DNA of 64,000 nucleotides from the NCBI RefSeq assembly GCF_003012345.1, contig NZ_PVRV01000020.1, positions 124,001 to 188,000 of the forward strand, read 5' to 3'. The notes under the pieces are model-generated. The model saw only the letters and a list, made by a program, of their open reading frames with translations. It was not told the DNA's origin and searched no databases. Source of the stretch: Phytohalomonas tamaricis. GTDB lineage: Bacteria; Pseudomonadota; Gammaproteobacteria; Pseudomonadales; Halomonadaceae. Numbering within the stretch: the stretch's first letter is position 1; the number at the start of each line of letters is the position of its first letter. Of the stretch, positions 8,813-18,318 are shown piece after piece. The position numbers and the translations under genes are program-made.

Positions 8813-9561
8813 TAGATCACCTTCGCTTCATTCTTCAGTTTATCGATCAGCTCGTCGACACTGGCAACACGCACACCCGCCTGACGTTCAGCAGGCGTCT
8901 GCACCTTGAGCAGTCGCGTACGTGGCGCTATATCGATGCCAAGATCTGCAACGCTACGCGTATCGATCGGCTTTTTCTTGGCCTTCATGATATCCGGCAA
9001 TTTAGCGTAGCGCGGCTCATTGAGGCGCAGATCGGCAGTGATGATCGCCGGCAATGTGAGTTCGAGCGTTTGCAATCCCCCATCGATCTCTCGAACAACC
9101 TTGAGCTTTTGCTCCTCGACAGCGACTTCTGAAGCAAATGTGCCCTGTGCCATCCCTGTCAGTGCAGCAAGCATCTGGCCGGTCTGGTTATTGTCGGTAT
9201 CGATGGCCTGCTTACCGAGCAGTACCAGCCCAGGCTGCTCTTCCTCGACAATCCGCTTCAAGACCTTGGCCACCGCCAGCGATTCAAGCTGCTCCTCGGT
9301 CTCGACATGAATGGCCCGATCCGCCCCCAATGCCAGTGCAGTACGCAATTGTTCCTGAGCCGCTTTGGGCCCTACCGTTACTACGACAATTTCAGTAGCG
9401 ACACCGCGCTCTTTCAGCCGAACGGCCTCTTCGACGGCGATCTCGCAAAAAGGATTCATGGCCATCTTGACGTTGGTCAAATCCACATCGGAATGGTCCG
9501 CCTTGACGCGCACCTTAACGTTGTAATCGATCACACGCTTTATCGCGACGAGTACCTTCAT
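8812..9561 (-). CDS. etfB: Electron transfer flavoprotein beta subunit
   Basis: AMP-binding subunit of ETF, 249 residues. It starts [19 protein letters not shown], as in the family, and carries the conserved central motif region around [14 protein letters not shown] (residues ~120-133). A longer frame to 9618 exists, but the ATG at 9561 has a correctly spaced GAGG and fits the family N-terminus. It forms an operon with etfA. Confidence 0.97.
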   Translation of the reverse strand: MKVLVAIKRVIDYNVKVRVKADHSDVDLTNVKMAMNPFCEIAVEEAVRLKERGVATEIVVVTVGPKAAQEQLRTALALGADRAIHVETEEQLESLAVAKVLKRIVEEEQPGLVLLGKQAIDTDNNQTGQMLAALTGMAQGTFASEVAVEEQKLKVVREIDGGLQTLELTLPAIITADLRLNEPRYAKLPDIMKAKKKPIDTRSVADLGIDIAPRTRLLKVQTPAERQAGVRVASVDELIDKLKNEAKVI

Positions 9562-9939
9562 GACGTCCTCGTTAGGTTGTCTATTGCTCAGCCGAGCGCT
9601 GTAAAATAGCCGAAGCAATCATAAAAACAGGGCTAATAAAGGCTTATTGCCTATGGCCAGGCATGTTGCGCCTGGAATATTGACGCCCAGCACCCACCTT
9701 CCTCGGCACTGCCGTTTTCGAATTATGCCCAGCAGACAAAGAAATGCCACAATAGCAACTTTCATGGTCATATAGCGCCATATGTGCCTGCTATCGCGCG
9801 CTTTGCCTTCAATCAAGCATGCAAAGTGTAACACGACGGACATGTGCCTCGCCTTGGCAGCCTTGGTGGCAGCGAACAAACAGTAGGTCGGCCAACCGTG
9901 GGCGCGGCCTGACGAGAGCATCATCTAGAGGAGCAATCA
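9562..9939. other. Divergent intergenic region between etfB and the ETF-QO gene
   Basis: About 378 bases. A 101-codon minus-strand ORF (9619-9924) has no ribosome binding site, no recognisable domain and poor codon character, so I do not call it. The region should contain both etf promoters, but I could not pick a convincing -35/-10 pair. Confidence 0.4.
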
Positions 9940-11586
9940 GTGGAACGAGAATTCATGGACTTCGATGTTGTCATCGTTGGCGCCGGTGTCGCTGGCTTAG
10001 CGGCAGCGTGCCGGCTCCGCCAGCAGGCGCTCGAAGCCGATCACGAGCTCTCTGTTTGCGTACTCGAAAAAGGCGCCGAGGTAGGCGCACATATTCTCTC
10101 TGGCGCTGTCTTCGTGCCTCGTGCCCTTGATGAGCTGTTCCCGGATTGGCGGGAGCGCGGTGCGCCATTAGAGACGCCGGTCAGTCATGATGAAGTCTAT
10201 GTGCTGCGCGATGAAGCAAGTAGCCTCCGCATTGCCGACGCGCTGATACCTCGCACAATGCATAATTCGGGTAACTACATTATCAGCGCCGGTAACCTGT
10301 GCCGCTGGCTGGCCGAGCAGGCCGAGGCATTAGGGGTCGACATATTCCCGGGCTTCGCCGCTCAAGAGATTCTCTACGGCGAGACAGGAGAAGTACGTGG
10401 CGTAATCACCGGCGACATGGGCGTGGCCCGCGACGGCAGTGAAAAAGAGATGTTCATGCCCGGTATGGAGCTGCGCGGCAAGTACACCTTATTCGCTGAA
10501 GGTGCACGCGGCCATCTGGGCAAACGCTTGATTGAACACTACGCCTTGTCTGAAGGTCGCGATCCGCAGCATTACGCCATCGGGCTCAAGGAGCTATGGG
10601 ACGTACCGGCCGAAAAACATCAGCCGGGGTTGGTCGTTCACGCGACAGGCTGGCCACTCGATCGGCACACGCATGGGGGTTCGTTTCTTTATCATGGCGA
10701 TAATCAGCAAGTCATGGTCGGCCTGATCGTCGATCTGGACTATAGCAATCCATGGCTGTCGCCTTTCGATGAGTTTCAACGCCTCAAGCATCACCCCGAT
10801 TTCAAACGGCATCTTGAAGGCGGCACCCGTGTCGCCTATGGCGCACGTGCTATCGTCAAGGGCGGCTACAACAGCCTGCCAAAAATGACGTTCCCAGGTG
10901 GACTGTTGATCGGCTGTGATGCGGGCACACTTAACTTTGCCAAGATCAAGGGCCTGCATACCGCCATGAAATCAGGCATGCTCGCTGCCGAAAGTGTTTT
11001 TGCGGCACTATCCAACGGCAGTGAAGGCGGCGATGAGTTAATCAACTTCACCGCGCATTTCGAAGCGAGCTGGCTATTTGATGAGTTGCGTGCGGCGCGC
11101 AACTTTGGCCCTGCCATTCATAAGTTTGGCATGCTCGGGGGTGGCATCTGGAATACCATCGATCAAGCCGTGGGCGGGAAGCTGCCGACTCTACACAATA
11201 CGCCTCAGGATCATGCGCAGCTTGCAATGGCTGATGACAGCAAGCGGATCGACTATCCCAAGCCCGATGGCATACTCTCATTTGACAAGTCTTCGTCGGT
11301 ATTTTTATCCAATACCAACCACGAGGAAGATCAGCCTTGTCATCTGAAGCTGGTCGATCCGTCGATTCCGATCCGCGTCAACCTGCCGAAATACGCCGAG
11401 CCGGCTCAGCGCTATTGCCCGGTAGGTGTTTATGAAGTCGTTAACGATGAGGCGGGTGAGCCGCGCTTTCAGATCAACTTCCAGAACTGCATACATTGCA
11501 AGACGTGTGACATCAAGGATCCTGCACAGAACATCACCTGGGTCGCACCAGAGGGCGGCGGTGGTCCCAACTACCCCAACATGTAA
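9940..11586 (+). CDS. Electron transfer flavoprotein-ubiquinone oxidoreductase
   Basis: Membrane-associated FAD and 4Fe-4S enzyme that moves electrons from reduced ETF into the quinone pool. 548 residues, the usual size. It has an N-terminal FAD motif VIVGAGVAGLAAA (~10-22) and C-terminal cluster cysteines at about 493, 517, 520 and 523 (CIHCKTC followed by DPAQNITWV), and ends in the family's typical GGGGPNYPNM. The start is GTG with AGAGGAG six bases upstream; an ATG at 9955 is possible. It lies divergent to etfBA, completing the ETF pathway locally. Confidence 0.96.
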   Translation: MEREFMDFDVVIVGAGVAGLAAACRLRQQALEADHELSVCVLEKGAEVGAHILSGAVFVPRALDELFPDWRERGAPLETPVSHDEVYVLRDEASSLRIADALIPRTMHNSGNYIISAGNLCRWLAEQAEALGVDIFPGFAAQEILYGETGEVRGVITGDMGVARDGSEKEMFMPGMELRGKYTLFAEGARGHLGKRLIEHYALSEGRDPQHYAIGLKELWDVPAEKHQPGLVVHATGWPLDRHTHGGSFLYHGDNQQVMVGLIVDLDYSNPWLSPFDEFQRLKHHPDFKRHLEGGTRVAYGARAIVKGGYNSLPKMTFPGGLLIGCDAGTLNFAKIKGLHTAMKSGMLAAESVFAALSNGSEGGDELINFTAHFEASWLFDELRAARNFGPAIHKFGMLGGGIWNTIDQAVGGKLPTLHNTPQDHAQLAMADDSKRIDYPKPDGILSFDKSSSVFLSNTNHEEDQPCHLKLVDPSIPIRVNLPKYAEPAQRYCPVGVYEVVNDEAGEPRFQINFQNCIHCKTCDIKDPAQNITWVAPEGGGGPNYPNM

Positions 11587-11596
11587 AGCAGCAATA

Positions 11597-11627
11597 AAAA
11601 GCGCCATTGCTGAGCAATGGCGCTTTT
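11597..11627. terminator. Bidirectional terminator after the ETF-QO gene
   Basis: A perfect 14-bp stem (11597-11610 with 11614-11627) flanked by A-run and T-run, between the convergent ETF-QO and sseA genes. Confidence 0.85.
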
Positions 11628-11669
11628 GTATGCCCGGCGTATTAAGCGGACTATTTCATAAGGTTTTAT

Positions 11670-12515
11670 TTAGTTCGCTGTTTCATTCGTTTCGACCGGA
11701 CGATCCGGGTCACGACTCCACTCGCTCCATGAGCCGGGATACAGTCTAGGCAGTTCACGCCCAGCCACAGCGTGTGCCAGAATAAGCTGACAAGCACTGA
11801 CACCCGAGCCGCAGTAGGCAATGGTTTCATCGCTTTGCGGCATCATGCTATCGAGTTCTTCGGCAGCGAGTAGATGATGCGTACTGGCATCCAAGGTATC
11901 GCTGCTCGGTAGATTGACTGCCCCGGGAATATGGCCGGCCACAGGATCTATGGGCTCATTTTCGCCGCGATAACGCTCGCCGGCTCGGCCATCAAGCAGC
12001 AGCGCATCGCCACGGGCTACATCATCCGCCGTAGCGATCATGTTGTCGTTGAAGCTAGGCTGCCAATTGCTCGGTGTTATCTGCGGCAACGTTTCGCCCT
12101 GTTCGACCCGGCCATCTTCTTCTTGCCAGGCTTGCCATCCGCCATCCAATACATGGACATTGCCTTGACCTGCCCAGAGCAGTAACCACCAGGCCCGAGC
12201 TGCGGCAAGCTGACCGCCTGCATCATCATAGACAACGACTCGCGTCTGCGGTGAGATGCCCCACTGGCGTAGCTGCTCTGCAAAGGTATCCTTTTTCGGC
12301 AAAGGGTGACGCCCACCACCGTTTTCATGATTGGCAGGTGACGCCAGATCCTTGGCCATATCCGCATGAATAGCACCAGGAATATGGCCCTCCTGCCACA
12401 TTGCGCGCCCCGCCGAGGCATCCATCAACCGCGCACGGCAGTCGAGCACAACGAGCGGCTCATCAGCATCCATCCAGCTCGCTAGAGTGTTCACATCAAC
12501 CAGCGCAGTGGTCAT
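11670..12515 (-). CDS. sseA: 3-mercaptopyruvate sulfurtransferase (two-domain rhodanese)
   Basis: Transfers sulfur from mercaptopyruvate to an acceptor. 281 residues with two rhodanese domains. The active-site loop YCGSGVSA (Cys near 235) matches the CGSGVT-type loop of mercaptopyruvate sulfurtransferases rather than the CRKGV loop of thiosulfate-specific enzymes. An AAGGAGA precedes the ATG, and the start overlaps the helicase stop by ATGA. The link between the helicase and this enzyme is positional only. Confidence 0.88.
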   Translation of the reverse strand: MTTALVDVNTLASWMDADEPLVVLDCRARLMDASAGRAMWQEGHIPGAIHADMAKDLASPANHENGGGRHPLPKKDTFAEQLRQWGISPQTRVVVYDDAGGQLAAARAWWLLLWAGQGNVHVLDGGWQAWQEEDGRVEQGETLPQITPSNWQPSFNDNMIATADDVARGDALLLDGRAGERYRGENEPIDPVAGHIPGAVNLPSSDTLDASTHHLLAAEELDSMMPQSDETIAYCGSGVSACQLILAHAVAGRELPRLYPGSWSEWSRDPDRPVETNETAN

Positions 12516-14764
12516 AAAAGATTCTCCTTACGTGTAGTCAACCGCTTGAGCGGCGCACGCGCCGCGATCAAGCGTCGCCTTCCTGCCTGGCGAAAACGAA
12601 CGTCAAGGACACAGCGCTCTCCGGCGCCCTCGACGACTTCAATCCTTCCCTGCCCAAAGACCGCATGATGGACCCATTCACCTACCTGCCACTCATTGGC
12701 CATCTCCATGCCAGCAGATAGTTTAGGTGAAGCATGGGGCTTCTGCAGTAATGGCAGCACATGATCGATGGCACTTAAATAGCGCCCGACCAATTCAGGT
12801 GACGTCACCTCAAGGGGAGCTTGATCACTCTGCGGTGAGTCAGAGGGCCCAGTGTAGAGCGCTTTAGCAACGCGGACACAATCCTGCCAAGCGCTTTCGG
12901 TCAGAAAGCGGCTCGGGCGGCGCTGTCCGCCTTCATTCAACATGACCAAGCGCTCCCGCGCACGAGTGACCCCAACATAAAACAATCGACGCTCTTCTTC
13001 GAGCAGATCGTCACTCAGCGGTGCATCGCGGCTATATAACGGGAAGTCTTCTTCATTAAGCCCCCACAGCGCCACAAAGGGCCATTCAAGCCCCTTGGCG
13101 CTGTGTACCGTAGTAATCAAAACGCCGTCCTGGCGCGTTTCGACAGGGTTTTTCAACAAGGCAATGAACGCCTCGGGATCATCGGCCAGCTCACCGGCCT
13201 GCTCGATCAACACATCAAGCAGGCGAATATCTTCTTCTCCCTTTTCACGTCGGGCAGCAGCGCGGCGCAGCAGTTTTTCGGCATCAAGCGTATCGACAAC
13301 GTGTTCAAGCAATTGGGCAGGTGCCCAGCCTACCAGCCGCGGCAGCTCGCAAAGCAACTCCCAGCGTTTTTTCAGGTTGCGACTCTGAATAGGCTTAAGC
13401 CCCTCCAGCAGCGGTGATGACTTGTCGGGCCAACGCTGATTTTCAGCGAGATGCAGGCAGAGACGCTCGAGCCGCTCGCGAGTGACAAACGATGCGGGGT
13501 GACTGAACAGCAGTAGAAGATGGCCAGGGTCGGTGAGTTTTGAACCGTGACGGGCAAGCTCAAGGTAGCCGGCCAATGCCTGTACCAGCGGCAGCTTGAA
13601 TACAAAGCGGTCGTCGCGCCCCAGCCTGAAAGGAATACCCTGGCGCAGAAAATGCAGCTGCACAGAAACAGTCAATGCCCAGCTTCGCATTAGTACTGCA
13701 GCCTCATCGAAGCGCCGGCCTTGATGTTGCCAGTCGTGGAGCGCCTTAACCAGATACGACGTGCCAGTACCGGCATCAAGCTGGGTCACAGGATTGGAAG
13801 GTGCGGCCAAGGCAATCTGATCAGGACGCTTACGATTGGCGCGAATCGCGTGATTAGCCAACAGCGCCACGGCATGACCATGCCGAAACGTGTATGACAG
13901 CGGATAGTCATGCGGCGCGCCGAACATACGAGTAAAACGCTCCAGCATGGCATCGGGACGCGCCCCGCGCCATTCGTAAATGCACTGATTGGCGTCACCC
14001 ACGGCCATCACGGCTGCCCGTGTACCGGCCAGTATCGCCAGCAGGCGCAGCTGTACTTCATTGATATCCTGATATTCATCCACAATAACATGATCAAGAA
14101 ATCCCTCGACCCGGGCCCGCGTATCCGTCTCCCGCTCCAGACAACGCAACGGCCGGTAAAGCTGATCGGCGTAGGTCATTACGCCCTGCATTTCCAGCAG
14201 CGTTTCGACCTGATGATAGGCAGCAGCGAAATAACGCGTATCCGCGCCAAAATCCAGCGTTTCTAACAGACGCTCCGGGGTTGCCAGCTCACTTTTGACC
14301 AGATCACAGAAATTACCAAAAGCTTCAAGGCGATCCGGTTCGAACGCCGCATCGAGCACCGCTCGGTCATCGCCTATGACCTGATAAATAGCCTGTTTGA
14401 GAAGACGTTCTCGCTGCCAATCGGCTTCCAGCAATCTTCGTGGCGCAAGCCGCCCCCAACGCGTCAGCGTGCCCGTCAGACGATGACCAATGGAATGAAA
14501 GGTACGCACTTGCGGCAGACGCTGCCCTTGTGGCGCTCGCGCAAGGAGCTTGGCGGTAAAGTCTTCGCGAGCCGCGCGATTGAACATCAAGACAAGAATA
14601 CGCTCGGGCGCTACGCCATTTGCCAACAAGTGAAGCACACGCGCCACTAGCGTCGATGTTTTGCCCGCCCCTGCCACTGCTGCGACACGGGCATGCCCTC
14701 CATCATGATGAACAACAGCCTGTTGTTCCTGAGTCAGTGGGACAGATATTGAATGAGCAGTCAC
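12512..14764 (-). CDS. UvrD/Rep-family ATP-dependent DNA helicase
   Basis: 750-residue superfamily 1A helicase. Visible are the Walker A AGAGKT (31-36), motif II DEYQD (~228-232), motif III VGDANQCIYEWRG, motif V VHSAKGLEWPFV and motif VI FYVGVTRARERL, in the usual order. A C-terminal module (WVHHAVFGQGRIEVVEG) resembles the Tudor-like tail of UvrD/PcrA proteins. It differs from canonical UvrD in several motifs (an NQ-C-IY rather than QQSIY motif III), so it is probably an accessory helicase and not the housekeeping UvrD. The start is GTG, overlapping the DUF1285 stop (GTGA), with GGAG upstream. Confidence 0.88.
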   Translation of the reverse strand: MTAHSISVPLTQEQQAVVHHDGGHARVAAVAGAGKTSTLVARVLHLLANGVAPERILVLMFNRAAREDFTAKLLARAPQGQRLPQVRTFHSIGHRLTGTLTRWGRLAPRRLLEADWQRERLLKQAIYQVIGDDRAVLDAAFEPDRLEAFGNFCDLVKSELATPERLLETLDFGADTRYFAAAYHQVETLLEMQGVMTYADQLYRPLRCLERETDTRARVEGFLDHVIVDEYQDINEVQLRLLAILAGTRAAVMAVGDANQCIYEWRGARPDAMLERFTRMFGAPHDYPLSYTFRHGHAVALLANHAIRANRKRPDQIALAAPSNPVTQLDAGTGTSYLVKALHDWQHQGRRFDEAAVLMRSWALTVSVQLHFLRQGIPFRLGRDDRFVFKLPLVQALAGYLELARHGSKLTDPGHLLLLFSHPASFVTRERLERLCLHLAENQRWPDKSSPLLEGLKPIQSRNLKKRWELLCELPRLVGWAPAQLLEHVVDTLDAEKLLRRAAARREKGEEDIRLLDVLIEQAGELADDPEAFIALLKNPVETRQDGVLITTVHSAKGLEWPFVALWGLNEEDFPLYSRDAPLSDDLLEEERRLFYVGVTRARERLVMLNEGGQRRPSRFLTESAWQDCVRVAKALYTGPSDSPQSDQAPLEVTSPELVGRYLSAIDHVLPLLQKPHASPKLSAGMEMANEWQVGEWVHHAVFGQGRIEVVEGAGERCVLDVRFRQAGRRRLIAARAPLKRLTTRKENLL

Positions 14765-15297
14765 AACTGCTCCGCAGATAAACGTCCCAACGGTTGCCAG
14801 ATGCCCGCACTGATGATGCCCATCTCGTCAATACTTTCATCGCCTCCAGCCTGCGCCACTTCGGCAAGACGATAAAACACATTACGATGCAGACGTGCTT
14901 TAAGTCCGAAGCGTACCTCCACGCTGGGGATTACCGCCTCACTTAGCTGAAGGCGATGAGTCTCATCTAACAGGAACTGATCACCGACATCGGTGATTAA
15001 TAACCAGTTTCCATCTTGAGGATCGGCATCAACGATGAGAAAAGCGCAGTCTTCAACGTGGATGCGCCATTTTTCCTGGGGCAGCACAAGATAATGCTCA
15101 CCATCCGCTTCACGACGTAACAGTCTGGAAAGCAGACGGCGAACCTTCTCGTTAGTAAAAGGCGAGCCTTCATGATACCAGCGCCCATCGCGTGAAATGG
15201 TAAGATCAAGCTCACCACAACAAGCGGGTGACCACTTATCGACAGGCGGAATACGGCTTATGGAATCAACCTGGGTCAGCAGCGTATCAAGCGACAT
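14761..15297 (-). CDS. DUF1285 family protein
   Basis: 178 residues, cytosolic, without signal or membrane segments. The conserved family features are the N-terminal PPVDKWSP stretch, the DLTISRDGRWYHEGSPF motif and a C-terminal half with WLLITDVGDQF and RFGLKARLHRNVFYRL. The function of the family is unknown. It is the first gene of a tightly overlapped trio with the helicase and sseA. A GGAG precedes the ATG. Confidence 0.85.
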   Translation of the reverse strand: MSLDTLLTQVDSISRIPPVDKWSPACCGELDLTISRDGRWYHEGSPFTNEKVRRLLSRLLRREADGEHYLVLPQEKWRIHVEDCAFLIVDADPQDGNWLLITDVGDQFLLDETHRLQLSEAVIPSVEVRFGLKARLHRNVFYRLAEVAQAGGDESIDEMGIISAGIWQPLGRLSAEQL

Positions 15298-15337
15298 GGC
15301 GAGGCTCCGGTCTCCTGACAGGTACTAAAATATCGGC

Positions 15338-16216
15338 TCAGCTCAGGTTACCCAACTGATCAAGCACCGCCTGTGGCGCCTGCGGGGCAGCATTTCTGAA
15401 CAGGCGATAGAAGTTTGCGGTCGTCTGCATGGCAACTTCATCGAGACTGATACCACGTACATTAGCAATGGTTCTGGCCACTTCAATGACGTGCCGTGGC
15501 TCATTGGGTTTACCACGATGAGGCACCGGAGCCAGATAAGGGCTATCAGTTTCGATCAGCAGGCGATCAAGCGGAATCTGACGCGCCAGCTCGCGTACAT
15601 TTTCAGCGCTATGGAAAGTGACAATGCCCGACAGTGAAATATAGAAACCGTGACGAATCGCCTCGCGCGCCATATCGATGTCTTCAGTAAAGCAATGCAG
15701 TACCCCGCCGATCGCGGGGTCGGTGTATTCACGAATCAAGGCCAGCGTATCTTCCTTGGCACCACGGGTATGCACAATGACCGGCAGTTCCCCTTCATTG
15801 GCCGCAATCAGATGATTACGGAAACGCTCATACTGCACATCGCGTAACACATAAGGCGTTTGTTCACCTGACGCGACGATATAATCGAGCCCTACTTCAC
15901 CTACTGCTACAGGCTCGAAGCGCTCGATATATTCGCGGATTTCATCAAGCGAATACTCCACCTCCAACCGCGTCATGGGATGCACGCCCGCAGAATAAAC
16001 AACGTCATCATGCTGGCGCGCCATACGCACCAGTTCATCAAGATGACCCATGTCAGTAGCGATGGCCATAAATTGACGTACGCCCTGAGCACGTGCTGCG
16101 TCAAGCGCCTCGCTGAGCCCACCGGCATAACCGGAAAGATCAAGCTGATCGAGATGACAGTGCGAATCGACCAGCGTTACCGCTGATGCGCTGGATACGT
16201 TAAAGGAGTTGTTCAT
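15338..16216 (-). CDS. TatD-family metal-dependent hydrolase
   Basis: 292 residues with a TIM-barrel amidohydrolase fold. Metal-binding and catalytic motifs are VDSHCHLD (~16-23), AVGEVGLDY, VIVHTRGA, VLHCF and ETDSPYLAP. TatD proteins act as 3'-5' exonucleases or deoxyribonucleases. The best match is the YcfH/TatD subgroup that usually follows pilZ and holB in this order. The N-terminal ~15 residues are longer than usual, so the true start could be a little downstream. Confidence 0.93.
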   Translation of the reverse strand: MNNSFNVSSASAVTLVDSHCHLDQLDLSGYAGGLSEALDAARAQGVRQFMAIATDMGHLDELVRMARQHDDVVYSAGVHPMTRLEVEYSLDEIREYIERFEPVAVGEVGLDYIVASGEQTPYVLRDVQYERFRNHLIAANEGELPVIVHTRGAKEDTLALIREYTDPAIGGVLHCFTEDIDMAREAIRHGFYISLSGIVTFHSAENVRELARQIPLDRLLIETDSPYLAPVPHRGKPNEPRHVIEVARTIANVRGISLDEVAMQTTANFYRLFRNAAPQAPQAVLDQLGNLS

Positions 16217-16267
16217 TGCGAGTTCATATTGGAAGCATTAGATGACACGCTGGCCAGGCAATCCGCG

Positions 16268-16603
16268 TCAAAGCGTGTACGACGCGTGATCACCGCCCAG
16301 CATTCCTGCCAGATGATTTTCGATACGTGTGCGCAGTGCTTGCTCTCCGGCATCGAAATGCACGCCAATGCCTGGCGCGCGCTGCCCCGAAGCACCTGCC
16401 GGTGATACCCACGCCACCTCGCCAACGGCAGAGATGTACTCCTGCTCGCCTGGCAGGCGTAATCGCAAATTAACCCGCTGGCCAAGCTCGAAGCGCTCAC
16501 GAGTCGGCACGAAAATACCACCTCGCTCAAACACAGGCATGTAGGCGGCCAGCAATGTCTTGCTGTTGTCGAATGTCAGTGCCAAGGATTTTTGAGCAGT
16601 CAT
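16268..16603 (-). CDS. pilZ: PilZ-domain protein (type IV pilus-associated PilZ type)
   Basis: 111 residues, essentially a single PilZ domain. Its position between holB and tatD is that of Pseudomonas PilZ, which is needed for type IV pilus biogenesis. The RxxxR motif required for cyclic-di-GMP binding is absent at the N-terminus, and the DxSxxG position reads FERGGIF, so it probably does not bind c-di-GMP, as reported for that PilZ subgroup. A TTG codon precedes the ATG at 16603; I chose the ATG. Confidence 0.88.
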   Translation of the reverse strand: MTAQKSLALTFDNSKTLLAAYMPVFERGGIFVPTRERFELGQRVNLRLRLPGEQEYISAVGEVAWVSPAGASGQRAPGIGVHFDAGEQALRTRIENHLAGMLGGDHASYTL

Positions 16604-16669
16604 CAATCTATTCTCATCGTTTGGTCCATGCCCACCACGACTGGATGAACCCTGACGGATTGGCTTACT

Positions 16670-17653
16670 TCAGGAGCGCAACAGTGCCGCCCAGCGCACT
16701 AACCAAGATTCAAGCACCAATTGCGCATTAGGATTGCTGCCAGCGGCAAGAAGACGGCGCTGCTCCCGGGCGTAATCGAGCAACCTGAACCAGTCACGCA
16801 CTCGGCCGTTCTTTACCGCCTGCCGATAGAGAGGAAGCAAATCGGAGTTGCGTATTTGTGCCGTCTCCCCCGACAGGCCCAATCGAATCAAATCCTCAAG
16901 CCAAGCAATACCGTACCACAGCACTGAGCTTAGCGCTTGGCGATCGATTCGAGCCGCTTCGGCAACCGGTTCAGCACCGCGAACCAGCGCTTCAAACACC
17001 TCGCGCAATGTCTGGCGCAGTTGTCGAGACTCCCCCTGACCAAGTTCAACCGCCAGAAGCGGCTGACCTCCAGCCACGCGCCACCAGAATCTGGCATCCT
17101 CGTCATTGCCAAGCTTCTCACGAAGCCAGGGCAAACACTCTGCCTCATCGGGAATAGCAAAGGTCCAGCGCTGGCAACGACTGCGTATGGTGGGCAAAGC
17201 CCGCGAAGGGATATCGGCCAACAAAATGAAGAGCGTATTGCTGCCTGGCTCTTCAAGACTTTTTAACAACGCATTTGCTGCCGCGATAGTCATGCCCTCG
17301 GCGGGCTGCAGATAGATAACGCGATAGCCGCCTTGTTGCGCCGTTTGAGCAACAAAATCGTTAGCCTCGCGCACACTATCCACACGGATCAATCGACCTT
17401 TTTCCGCTGGCTCAATCGTCAGCAGGTTAGGATGATGACCGGCTGTCAGCATACGACAGCTACGGCATTCACCGCAGGCGAACTCACCCGGAGTACGACA
17501 CAGCATACGTGCCGTCAATGCCTTGGCAAACTGCTCCTTGCCTAGCCCACCGGCACCGGAAAGCATCAGCGCATGCGGAAAGCGGTTACGGTCTGCCAGA
17601 TCGATTATCTGACGCCATAAAGCGTGCTGCCAGGGAAACGGCTTCATATCCAT
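16670..17653 (-). CDS. holB: DNA polymerase III subunit delta prime
   Basis: Clamp-loader subunit, 327 residues with an AAA+ fold. It has a P-loop-like SGAGGLGKEQ (33-41), a zinc-binding cysteine set (about C52, C60, C63, C66), the SLEEPG stretch, and a C-terminal helical clamp-loader domain. It overlaps the end of tmk by about 10 bases and is followed by pilZ and tatD, the order known from Pseudomonas and relatives. Confidence 0.95.
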   Translation of the reverse strand: MDMKPFPWQHALWRQIIDLADRNRFPHALMLSGAGGLGKEQFAKALTARMLCRTPGEFACGECRSCRMLTAGHHPNLLTIEPAEKGRLIRVDSVREANDFVAQTAQQGGYRVIYLQPAEGMTIAAANALLKSLEEPGSNTLFILLADIPSRALPTIRSRCQRWTFAIPDEAECLPWLREKLGNDEDARFWWRVAGGQPLLAVELGQGESRQLRQTLREVFEALVRGAEPVAEAARIDRQALSSVLWYGIAWLEDLIRLGLSGETAQIRNSDLLPLYRQAVKNGRVRDWFRLLDYAREQRRLLAAGSNPNAQLVLESWLVRWAALLRS

Positions 17654-18288
17654 GCGGCAAGCCGGTCATTGAGCACATCGGCAAGACGAGCCTGCACACC
17701 CTCAAGTGGCGCACATGCATCGATGATTTCAAAACGCTCAGGTGCCTCTTCAGCACGCATGAGATAACCGCGCCGCACAGCATCGAAAAAGACGCCATTC
17801 TCTTTTTCGAAGCGATCAGGCACACCACCACGCGCCAGCAAACGTTCTTTTGCAACACTAACTGGCATATCGAGCAGTAAGGTTAGATCGGGCGAAAGTC
17901 CTTGTTGCACAAACGCTTCCAGCGCAGCGATACGTTCCAACGCTATCCCCCGTGCGGTGCCCTGATAGGCAAACGTTGCATCCGTGAAACGGTCACAGAC
18001 GACCCAGTCTCCACGCGCCAGCGCTGGGTGAATCAACGTTGCCAAGTGCTGCGCGCGAGCGGCAAAGACCAGCAGTAGCTCGGCATCGTCAGCGAGCTTC
18101 TCCTGCGGGCGCGGATCAAGCAGCAATGTCCGTATGGCTTCTGCTCGTTCGGTCCCCCCCGGCTCACGAGTCGTCACGACATTGATGCCGCGCGCGTTTA
18201 GGTAATCCTTGACGAAGGTGACATTGGTGCTTTTACCCACCCCCTCGCTGCCTTCCAGCGTAATGAAGCGCCCGCGGGGTTGAGTCAT
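17644..18288 (-). CDS. tmk: Thymidylate kinase
   Basis: Phosphorylates dTMP to dTDP. 214 residues. P-loop GSEGVGKST (~13-21), the DR(F/Y) motif in VVCDRFTDATFAYQG (~95-108) and the lid region around LLARGGVPDRFEKE are visible. A frame extending to 18309 has a further ATG, but the ATG at 18288 has AGGAA eight bases upstream and the standard family N-terminus, so I chose it. It lies in an operon with mltG upstream and holB downstream. Confidence 0.96.
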   Translation of the reverse strand: MTQPRGRFITLEGSEGVGKSTNVTFVKDYLNARGINVVTTREPGGTERAEAIRTLLLDPRPQEKLADDAELLLVFAARAQHLATLIHPALARGDWVVCDRFTDATFAYQGTARGIALERIAALEAFVQQGLSPDLTLLLDMPVSVAKERLLARGGVPDRFEKENGVFFDAVRRGYLMRAEEAPERFEIIDACAPLEGVQARLADVLNDRLAAWI

Positions 18289-18318
18289 GTTAGGCGTTCC
18301 TATCGGCAATCATGTTTA

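Noticed and set aside
9619-9924. 101-codon minus-strand ORF between etfB and the ETF-QO gene
   Set aside because: No ribosome binding site and no recognisable domain; one hydrophobic stretch alone is not enough to call a gene.
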